Below, in pieces: positions 9,188-21,100 of a DNA stretch of 64,000 nt. The DNA is from Monocercomonoides exilis (Eukaryota > Preaxostyla > Oxymonadida > Polymastigidae). Under the pieces are notes generated by a model. It ran no database searches. It was given only the letters and a program-made list of their open reading frames with translations, and was not told the DNA's origin. Within the stretch, counting starts at the first letter, position 1, and each line of letters starts with the position of its first letter. A program made the position numbers and the translations under genes. The DNA lies in contig LSRY02000061.1 in assembly GCA_001643675.2 (NCBI GenBank), positions 186,001 through 250,000 of the forward strand. Reading direction: 5' to 3'.

Positions 9188-12100
9188 TCACCCATTTTCT
9201 CTCAAAGATGCTACAACCTCTTTCAACGAGCACCTTTCATTTGGATCATCTGCCCACATCTTCTCCATCAGTATAACCATTTCTTCTTCCTCTATCCCTT
9301 CTGTCAGTGGCCGAACGCCATCTCTCATCATCTCCTGTGCTTCTTCTGAATTGCACTCGCTCAAAGGAACTTCTCCTGTTATCATTTCATGAAGAATCAG
9401 TCCCAGCTTGAAAACAACTGCCTGTTCAATTCCTTCATCTTCCACTTCTTCATCTTCATTTCCCACTTCTGGTGCTTTCCATCGCTTTATTTCTTCTATT
9501 TCCTTTTCATCTTTCAATTCCTCTGTCAAAATGAATATTTCATTTGTTTCTTCCTCAACAAAGATCGAATATGTGCACAATTGTTTCCCCATCATTTCCA
9601 CTCTTTCGTCTCCAACAGTAATCAAATGTTCAAAAAGTCCTGCAATTGCCAAAATCACTTCCTTCCCATCAACAACATCCATCGCTCTTGTTCCCAGTGT
9701 GAAATTACCTTGAACTGAATGAATCGCAGAATGCAATGTTTTGATGTTCTTTTTCTCCTTTTCTCGAAATGGCTTCTTTGCTGATATCACATTGAGTGAG
9801 TGAGATTGTGACACTCCAGAAGCAGAAGCATTCTCAGAAAAAGGTACTGGAGATTCCAAATCTGGAAGATCATTTTCATTCAGTATTCCATCAGTCATTG
9901 AAGGAGGCTCTGGAAGATCTTCTTCATCGTTGTCAATCAGTAAAGGAATTTGACTTGACATTCCTTCCAGTAATGTGGATGGCATTTCACTCATCTCAAA
10001 GCTTCTTCCTTCGTTCTCTCTTCTCCTTTCTGCATTCCTCATTATCTGCTCATTTTCTAATCTCTCTTTTATAACTTTATTTTTTGCTTCCTTTAGTTTC
10101 TTTTGCAGCAGCACAACCACCACAATGAAAGCAATCATGGATATTAAAAAGAATGCTGCAAAAACAATCATCCCAATAATGGGCCACGAAAATTCAATTT
10201 CATTGTCTCCTTCAACAATGTTCCCTTCTTCATTTGAATGCGGATCGCTTCTGTTTTTTAGAACGAAAGCAACTGTGGAACTCAAAGCAGCAGGATCTCC
10301 AAATAGAATGCACACCGACACTTCTGTCTCCTCTCCTGCCTCATAAATCGTCTTTGAAGGCACTGCCCCCAACACTTCCGCCTCCGACACAAACCTTCCC
10401 TCTTCAAACGAGTATCTCTCCACCAACGCCTCCGACCCAACCCTCTTCACCACCCGAAACGACAGATTGCACGGCACAAGAAGTGATCCCAGGAACTTTA
10501 ACGTTGTCTCGCCTCCATTTTCTTCAGATTCCACTCTTTCCAGTTGTGGTATAAAAAACGCTGATTCTCTTTCTTCCGCAATCCCTTTCAGTGTGCATCC
10601 TTCATTTAGAATCCACAGCGACGACCCCTCCTTCACTCCGTCTTCTCCTTTTACACTTGCCACCTTTAACAACCCAGAGCCTGCACAAACGATATTTCTC
10701 CGAATTGACTGATAATTTTCTATCTTCGGATTGTTGTTTATGAATTTTCCATCCTCAATCATCATGCTCCCTCCAAACACGCTCATTCCTCCTATTGAGC
10801 TGTTTGCAATCGTGGTATCTTTCATCGTAGAGGTGCTGTTTTGCACGTCTGCAAGTGAGCCATTCCATGAACATAGCTCATTTGTATTGCAGACGCTGTT
10901 GTCCAAAACTTCTGAATTCTTATTTCCTTCAAATATGCAAAAATCAAATAGAACTTTAGAACTCGAACTAATTTTAACGAGAATTCCTCTTTTCAACGTT
11001 TGTGGTAATCCACAAAACGAACAATTTGTAAGAGTTAATTCCTCGACTGAAGTTGCAGATAGAAATTTAAAAGGATTAGCTGTAGAAGAAGCAAAAGATG
11101 AAGCAAGCGAGTTGTTTGCAAACTTCGAATGAGAAACATTGATTTCTTTGCTGTTCTCACAAACTATTGCTCCGTCGGAAGAACACATCGAGCTGAACTC
11201 TGAATAGGTCACAGAAACAGAACACGAAGAAGAGACTTGGATGACAGAATACAGCAGAGTTAGCGAGGAGAATAAGCAGGAGTTAATAGTTCCGTTCCCC
11301 TCGCTGAAGTCTAAAAGAGAAAACAGCGGAAGGCTCGATTCAGATGAAAACGAGCAGTTTGCCAGCTCAACCACTCCACAACGAGGAGAGATGAAAGACA
11401 AATGCGAACACACAAAATCTTGCTCAAAAATAAACCAAAGATTCGCAATCGAAACAACTTCCAAAGTTGCAATCACAGCTTCATTGGCTGATGATGCGAT
11501 GGAATTTATTGTTACATTGCTCTGAGACTTCGATCTCGAAGCAAGAAGAAGCCTATCCAGCGTGAGCTCTTCTTCAATGAAGGTCCCTCCGTCGACAATC
11601 AGACGCGAATCAAAATCTGAAGTCACATGCGAAACAGCATAACCCAGCGACAAGCAAGGCTGTACATATGTGCCACACCTCCTCTCGTTCTTCCCTCCCT
11701 TTCCGCTAACTGATGACACCACAATCGTGTCTGCCTGGAAGATTGTGATAAAATCCATCAGATTTGTATCTACTATGTGATCTGTTGTGTCGATCCCATA
11801 AATTGCATTCAGTCTCACATAAATGCTTTCCCGCATATCGAACCTGAACTGCGCTTCGTTGATCTGTTCTGAGATGCTGTTGCACGACACATAAATATCG
11901 TTCCCCACCTTTGCACTGTTCCCTGCAAACGACACGCTCTGGAACACGAAGTCCAGCACCCCGCTTCTCATTGCCTCGATGTAAAATACACCCCCTCTCC
12001 CTTCATCCGAGCAGCAACAACGAATTATCGTTGATTTCAAAACAGAAAATGAGCCCTCTTCTGGAAGTATGACAAACACAGCCCCTCCTTTTTGGCTTTG

Positions 12101-15100
12101 CCCCGCAATGCAATCGCTCACTGAAGTCCCATCTATCTCAATCCAAAAATTTCTTTCTCTTTTGCTGTTGATAACTGATGCCCCGTTGTCTGTTCTGCTC
12201 ACTGATAATATTGCCGACGAGTTCAGTCTCAATCCGCTTTTTTCATTTGCATTCACCCCCTTTGCTGAGCCTGCCACTTCCATAACCTCAAAGATGCTCC
12301 CATCTGAAATGTTCACAAATGTACACGTGAAATTGTTTGCCATGCAAGCTACAGACCCAATGAAAATGGCGCTTTTCCCAAGACTTGTCAACTCCATTGA
12401 CACTTCTGCAAGCAAAAGCTGCCCTCTAACGCAGACAATAAAGCTACACCTGCTAATTTGCATCCCTCCCAACATAACTTCTGCTCCCAACGAGCACTGC
12501 CCCAAAGACACCATCCCACTTTCACTCAAAATCACTTCCGAAGCAGAATTATCGAAGCTCGATGCAATGATCAATGAAATATACTTTAGGGACAGTTCCG
12601 CTGTGCATCGCAAAAACGGCTCTGATACTTCTCCTGCCTTTTCCCTAAACAGAAGCATCGACTCCTGTTTTTCTTCTTCCTCCAACGAGCTTGATTGGAT
12701 GGTGAAGTTGGAGAGAGTGAAGGTGTCCGCAACTTCAGTGGATTTGGTAATGGAGATGAGCTTTGGCGAGGCCTCGTTGCTGATCTGCTGCATCCCTTTC
12801 CAGAACGAGCAGCATGGATCAGCTGAGCTTCCACATCTCATCACATCCTCTCCGTCCGCCGATAGAAAAATTGAAGATGAGGTATAAGAAACCAAATATC
12901 TGAATAAATCCAGTTCTTCGCTTTCTCCTTCAATCCCCACAAACGCGTTGCTGTCTTCTTTCATCGACTCGAATGAAAATGCAAATGTTGCCAAAGTGAC
13001 TGAAGCGTTCAATTCAGTAGATGCAATAAATATGTTTTTCCCTAGCTGCGCATCATTTCTCTCAAACGTCATTTCACCTTCAAATCGTAGTGGTGTTGTT
13101 GCTGTCGATTTCGAGCAATCTACATATAAAAATCCCCCTTTCCCGTTTTTGATGGAGCATTTGCACAGCTCTGCTTGGCAGCTCTTTACACGCAGCAGGT
13201 CTGATCGCTCCAGACAGACAGACATTGCACCGCCTTCTGTGCTCGTGGGAGAGCAAATGTTGTGGAAGCAGCACTCCTCGAGTGTAACATAAGACGAAAG
13301 TGCGAAGGGGCAGCGTGCAAACACCAACGAAGAAACAGACACATTCAGCAGCTCAGCTGTTCCTCCTTTGTTTGACAGCAGAACATATTCCAGCACAGAA
13401 GTTGCATCAGAATGGAACGAGGTTGAGTTGAAGATGAGATACCCATCAGACGATGAAACAACGGAAGATCGTTCATTTGAAAAGAACGCAGGAAGATGGA
13501 ACTGCACAGAAGAAAATGAAAGCGAATTGTTCGAGCTGAAAATAGACTTGCTCGAGCCGTCTGATGTTTGAGAAATTGACAGTCTGGCGAATTCATTTGA
13601 AGCAGCTGCAGAAGACAATCCAATGCTGAGCTGAGAAAGGCCAAATTCATAGCACTCACATATTGCTGCCTCGTCCAGAATTTCAACAAAACATGGCTGC
13701 GAGTCTTCAATTGCTTGCAAGTTGTTGATGCCCCGCCACAACGAGTGGCAAGGTGTTTCTGCCTTTCCACACCCGATAAAGTCGATTCCAGCCGATCCAA
13801 CGCTTATCATCGATGAAGAATATTTCACCAAAAAATACAGCAGATCTGCTGAAACACTCACAAAATGCGTTTTGTCTCTTCCTTTCAGATCGACTTTTGT
13901 CTCTCCGTCTGCTCCAAAATACTCGAAATCAAACAGAGATGGAATGATTGACGCGTTCAAATCAGCGCTTCTCACAAACATGTCTTTCCCTTCAAATGCA
14001 TCATTTCCGCTGAATGTTAAATCAGAAAACAAATAGGCATTGACATTCTCCTTCAAATCGAGATAGATTCCGCCTCCTTTCCCATTAACCGCATTCACTT
14101 CACAAGATACAATTGATGTTTTGTTCACAATCAAAGATCCTTCTGCTTCAAGAATACAATTTAGAATTCCTCCATCTCCTTTTATCGAAGAACATCCATC
14201 AAATGTGCATGCTCCGCTAACATGTACTGATTTCGGGCAAATAATTTCCAATACATGTCCGTTTCTTGTTTCACAGTTAACGAATTCGGTGTTCTTAAGT
14301 GTAATATCACAATTGTCTCTTCCAACAATTAATCCGTTTGGAGCATCAGATGAAACAAAAGAAAAACTGCAAGACTCCAAAGAGAGTGATGCACCTTCAA
14401 TCGAAGCTATTCCGCCTGACAGAAATGGAATCTCTCCAAGAGCGCAAGAGGAAAAATGCACAACTCCGCCTCCTCCTGAAACAATCCATTTCGAAGGATT
14501 GGAATTTCTGCTGCTTCCTTGCTCAAATGAGCAATCGAAGAATGAGCATTGGCCAATGCTAACTTCCACAAGTGAACTCATTTCTGGTGAAGGATTGGGA
14601 GACGATGGAAGCACAAAGCAAAGCTTGGAAAATGTGAGGGTGGTTGAGCGAGTTCCTTCGACAAGCTCAAATTTTCCATTTCTTCCAAATATCATCGCTT
14701 TTGTTGTTGTATAACTTTGAATGGTGAGGGAGATTCCGCGCCTGTTCACAACAGCATCAATGGGGCTGTTTCCTACGAGCTGTATGATCGATTGAGAAGA
14801 ATTCATTTTATAAAAGCCCAGCTCCACTGAAGTGCATGGGTTCATCTCCAATCCACAGTTCATAGCAGCTGATGCACCTCCATCCACAAACACAAACGAG
14901 GTTGATGGAGGGAACAGATAGTCGATCATTGTGACACCTCCATCTGCCGGCTCAGACAGACGGCGCACCCACAGCCGGTCAGAGGCAGTGTCTTCAGATG
15001 CTGACCCATTCCAATACATCAGAAGGATTGCTGCCCCTGGCTCTTCGCAGACAACATACGCATCCTTCCCGCGCAATGCTCCGTTGTTCTCGAACGTGTT

Positions 15101-18100
15101 GTTCCTCATCGAGTAATCGAGATGGGAAGAGCCAAATGTGAGGAACAGCCCTCCCCCATATCCATCTCCACTGGACACAATGCAGAACTCCACTTTGTTT
15201 CTCTCGAATCGGAAGATGCCCCCTTCTTCCACATCCATCAGCACACACCCTCCAATCGTTCTTGCCGAATAGCATCCACACAGCTTGAATGAGCAGTTCT
15301 CCTCACCCAATACCTCGCCAGTACCCATTTCACCCACAATCACTCCTCCATCTCCGTTTGTTCTGCTCAGATTCGAAAATGTCACATTCTTCAGAAGACC
15401 ATTTGCCAGTGAATTAATTGTGATGTGGTTGTTGTTAGCCATCGTAGAATTTTCGATGTTGCTGTTCTCAATTGTCAATTTTTTCCCACTCGTAATCAAA
15501 ATCATAGCTCCCTCTTCTTCTCGGCTCAGCTTTGATGCTTCCATTCCTTCAATCGAACATTCAGCATTGTTTCCATTGAGTACAATAATCTCTGCATTTC
15601 CCATTGCAAAGTCCTTTATTTTACATCCATTCAATTCCACTTTCCCACTTGTTATGTGTATGATCCTGTACTCAACGGCTGAGCTGCTGCTGTTCTGAAA
15701 CTCACATCTGTGAATGGTAAGAGTGGCCGATGAGCACAGGAACAGAGTAGTGCGTGAGAGCTCGTCGAATGATCCTGGCAGTCCAAACACAATTTCACTG
15801 AACTTCACATTCACCGAAGAGCACAACAATCCGGCGCCTTCTCCAATTCCATCACTCCTCACGTCAGTTACGCCTCCAATCTGCTCAGCATTCACTTCGG
15901 TTGGCTGTGTGTCAAAAGATATTGCATCCTTGAAGGAAAAGTCCGCTGTCAGCCTGATGGATGCGCCAGATGAATTTGATGCTGGAAAGCGCTTGTAGAT
16001 CGTAAAGGGGATTGTTGCACAAGGGTATATAGAAACACCGCACATGCGATAGTCAAATCCAGTGTTTCCTCCTACAGTTGCAGGAGGCTCAAACGTCAGC
16101 AGAAACACAACCAAAGGAATAGCATACGAAACATTCCCATCTTCAAACCCACACAGCTTCCCAAACTCAGCTGTTGACTCTTTATCGATATCAAACTTGA
16201 ATGACTGGTTGGTGACGATTTTGTCCAGGCTGTATCCTTCAACAAACGCATTGCTTCCACCTCCCTCTGCTTCGTTGCTTGTGCCATCTCCCTCGGTTCC
16301 AAAGGATACAGCTGTGAGGACAAGATCAGCCAGCCAGTCTGCACACTTCAGAAATACTCCTCCCCCAAATCCACATTTTGGCAAGGTGCCTTTTGCACTG
16401 CATCTGGCAAATCTTGTGGCTGTGCCTTCCTTGCCAATCCGAATTTTTGCAGTGGAGCTTGTGCTGATGTATACCCCTCCACCACATCCCCTCACCGAAG
16501 AACAGCTATCAACTGAGACATCGTTCAGCTCCAGTGACTCGTTTTCACCAATGTCTGCCTTGATCACGCTTCCATTTCCTTCGTTTCTGGTGATCCCTGA
16601 AAAGGTGTTGTTTTCAACAACCAGACTTTTGCCATGCTTGCCTTCCACAAATGAGCAGCATGAAGAGGCAGATTGGCTGATTGTTGTGTTGTGCATGCTC
16701 AGTGTGCCAGCTGATGAGTATGCGATGATTCCTGTCTCAACAGCAGATGTGACATTTGTCCATGTGCACGAGTCAATTGCTCCACTCCCTTTGCTGCACA
16801 CTTTCACCATCTCGGCTGACTGAAGCCCGATTGAGTTCACTGTGAATCTGGTCATCGCAAACGAGCCTTCAACAACAGCCAAAAACCCAAAAGCGCATTT
16901 TTCTTCACCTTGTTCAGATAGTATTGAGCAGTCTTCCAGATTGAGCATCGCATTTGCACTGCACACAAGATACACCGATGATTGAGGGCTGGGGATTGTT
17001 GGCTGCAGGCAAAAGGCGAGATGTTTCCATGCTGATGCTTGCTCGATTCTTATCATCGCTTCTGATGCTCCTGTCTGGGCACCAATCATCCTCATCTTTG
17101 TTTCTGCCACTGTGCCTTTAAATGTGATCTCGTTGGTGCCTGAGAGGGTGATTGCCTCGCTGAGTGCATAGACTGGATGCACAATCAGTTCTCCTGACTC
17201 GTCTGTTCGCTGCGTCAGAGCAAAGGTAATCGTCTGGCACCCATAATCTGCGAATCCGCATGCAGACACATCGTTTCCTTCTGAAAGCACATGCACATCT
17301 GATTCACGAGGCAGCAGATAAAACACAAGAGGGATAGCAACACTCGGCCATTTGGAATCGGTTCCAGCACAGCTTTCAGGAGCAAATGGCGCATCTTGAT
17401 GGAAGAACTGGAAGGCAGCTGTGGTGATGCTGGATGTCAGATCGGCAGAGGACACAAACAAATCATTGCCATGCTCAGCTGTGTTTGAGGCAAAACTCAG
17501 GGTATTTGCGAGAAGATATCTGGTGTTGACTTCAGAGAAATCAATGAGAACGGCGCCTCCCTTCCCTTTTGAGCCTGCACTTGGCTTTGGTGCCTGGCAC
17601 GATGTGAATGCAGATGACTCGAGTGTGAGTGCTGATTGGCTGCTGATGTGAAGCGCAATGGCTCCACCTCCTTTGCCATTTTCAGTCGCTGTGCATTTTG
17701 TGAATGTGCAGTTGCTTGCTGTGAACGAGCTCGCAAAGCCACTTCTGGTGTTCAGAAACACACATGAACCATCTCCTGCTGTTCTTTTGATCTCTTCAAA
17801 AGTGGTGTTCTTTATAGTTATCGAATATGTTCCTGAGGAACTGACGATAAATGCAGAACTTGTCAAATTTGAGCTACGAAATGTGCTGTTGTTGATTGTT
17901 GTGATGTTCCCTGAGTCGACAGATATCAGCCCATTGCTACAAGATGTTGTCATTCCATTTGCATCCAAAGCGTCGAAATCTGCAGAGGCGCTTCCGCTGA
18001 TGGCAACAAACGGTGCATTGCCAAAACTCAGCTTCTGTGCAAGAGGAGCAGCAAAGTGAGTGATTGACAGTTTTCCACTTGTGATCTTCACGAGGCAATA

Positions 18101-21100
18101 CGAAACAGAAGCACCCGAAGCAGCTGGCACAGCCGCGCAGTCAGTCACCGACAGCACATTAGCATTCGAGAGGATAAAGGCGCTCCTCCCATTCAAAGAT
18201 GCCTCGAGCACAAACTTGATTCTGCTGAAACTTGTCTCCACAGAATTGATCAGAAGCCCCTCACTCACTTTCGCTTGCGAGGAGCCAACATTGATGGGCA
18301 TGCTGTCTTCTTCAGCATCAAACGAATATGATTGACTGTTGAGGAGCGTTTCTGTTCGGAAGGAGAAGGAAGGCAGAAAGCGAATATTTCTCTTTGTGCT
18401 GGCAAATCGCGCGGCTGAAGCGCCTTCCACGCTCTGGCACGGATAGTCGCTGTATCCGCAAAAACGATAGTTGCTATCAGTGCTCTGTCCAGACACATAT
18501 GCTGGAGAAGTGAAGTTCCTCAGAAACACAACAAGCGGGATGACCATGTTTTGATCTACGTTCTCCATCCCGCTCAGTTCATCCAGATCTGTCGAATCAA
18601 CAGCAACAGAAGGGTTGAATGCCAGCGTTGCTGCGTTAATAACCTTTGACAAATTTTTGCTTTCAATAAATACTTTTTTCCCTTTCCAGCCGTTGCACAC
18701 AATAAACTGAAGCATTTTGAGCTTGAAATCATCGGCTCCCTCCATAACCTGTATATAGATTCCTCCTCCTTTTCTCTTTTTCTGGCTGTCTGTAGGAACA
18801 GTGCATGTGTCGAACATACAGTCAGAATCCGCCCCAATTTGCGCATTGCTAAGTGCATCTAGCTCCAGATACAACGCACCTCCATTCCCATCCAAGCACT
18901 TGCAGTTCTTCATCGAAACATTTGAAAGAACAAAGCTCTCTTCTGCTTGGACAGCCTTGCTGAATACTGAGCCATCGCCTGTCCTGCGACTGATCATCGA
19001 TATCTTCGCATTGCTCAGCACAAGATGCGCCTGCTGCTCCGTGGCAAACAACGATGTGCTCTCAAAAAGCACAGAAGATATCTCACAACTCTCGAGAGTG
19101 GCCCTGCCCTTTGTCAGCACAAAGAACGGTTTGTTGAATGCAGCTGAAGTTGAATCAGCCTTCAATGTGCATTCATGCAGCGCAAGCACAGAATCCTCGC
19201 TGTTCTCAGCAAATAGGCATTTATCTGGAGAAGATGTCGAGCTGTGAACAATCTGCATTCCGCGCATGGTCAACGATCCACCAAGAAGAGTGCAAAATGC
19301 GCTACTAGATGGTATTGTACGTATTGTTATACTCGATGAAGAAGTGTTCTTTTCAATGATAATGTTTTGAAAAGTGAGCGGAATTGAGGCCTCTGAATAT
19401 TCTCCAGAATAGAGCTTGATCGATGTGTGAAAAGAGTTTACCCAGTGATCGCAAGAATAGCCCAATGTGCCGCATTCATTTGAAAGATCGCCACATCCAG
19501 CCACATCTCCAGACTCTCGCATTGGATCCACATGAATAACAGTTCCAGATGGATTCGGGGTTAGATTGTTTCGCTCTTCTCCACTTGTGCACTTGCGAAG
19601 CCCTTGTGTGCACATCCAAACTCTGTTTTGTTCACTCAACGAAAAGCAAAATTGGAAACAAGATGAGTTCATAAGATTATAATAATTTTCTGTGAAAGCA
19701 ATATCATTTCCGATTTGTGCTGTGTTATTAGCAAAAAAGCAAAATGAAAATTGCAGCGCATAAACAGCTTTGCTATCTTCCCTCATTACATATATTCCGC
19801 CTCCAATTGTATCAGCAAAGTTAGAATTGACAAGCCAGTCACTGGCAGTCATCGAAGAAAAAGTGTTGCACAACATAATTGCTCCTGCTTCACCGTTCCT
19901 GCTTTTGCTTTGAATCATTTTTAAAGTTGAACAAACAATAGGAGCTGTTGATCCATAAATAATTCCAATTCCTCGGAGATCAGCATCACATTGAGAAGCA
20001 TTTAAATTTGAGATTGTGACGGAAGAATTTAAATTTTCTATTCGCATAAATGCTTCCGTTGAAATAGCGAAACATTTTTCAGCTGAGCAATTCTGAATTA
20101 ACAATGGTCCAACATTGTATAAATATAGAGCTCCTCCGTATCCATCTGTAATGGTATTGTTGCATCTATCAAAGAAGCATTCTCTCATTGTGAACGAATT
20201 CGTTTCACGTGCAAAAACAGTTCCTCCATGCGTATCATTACCATTAACATTGAATATTGTCTGCTCAATCACAACGTCCCCGTCTGAGCTGTAAAATACT
20301 TGCCTGTTTTGCTCAGTTACTGTGCAAGCAAAAAAGGATGTGTTGTGACAAACAAATGACGATAGCGGCTTGCCAATTACAAGCACAGAGCAGAATGGAT
20401 CCTCCACCTTTGAAATTTCGCACTCAACAACTGAACTCTCTCTTGTCTTCAGTAAAAATTGTTTGTTAACGGTGTTGGAACTGCAATGGCTTATGTTTCG
20501 AAATGTGCATCCCATTATGAAAAACTTATCAATGTTTCCCGAAGCAGCAAGTGGATAAGCTGTTTTAACAGCAAGAGAAGAAAACGCAGAAGACTGCAGA
20601 CAGAGCGAGCTTTCATTGTGCAATTCTGCAATGGCACCTCGAACGATATTTTGCTTTTCAAAATAGGAGATGGAGATGTTGGACAGTTCAAGCACACTGG
20701 ATAAAGAAGAAAATGGTGCGGTATTACAATTGGACAAAATCAACATGCAACTGTGAACAGTGCACTCTGATCCTTGCACAATGGAAAATAAAGAATTATC
20801 TCCCTGTTGAAGAAGAATTGTTTGTGACGCATCCAATGAAGAATTAATTGTGCTGATGGATGATGAAAGAACGCTTGAAGCCTCATGGGCGTTGGGATTG
20901 TTGATTGAAGAATAAGACTGAATTGATGAAATTTCCAGTTGTTCTCTTCCTTTGAATTTTTCGCTTGGTTCATGATTTTTAATGAAGGAAATGCAAGAAT
21001 AGTAAGAAATGGCACAATCAGTTGTTGTAATTGGTAATGCACAAAAACTTGACTTTATCTCCGTAGTAAATCGAAATTGAAGCAAAATAAGAAGGGCTAC

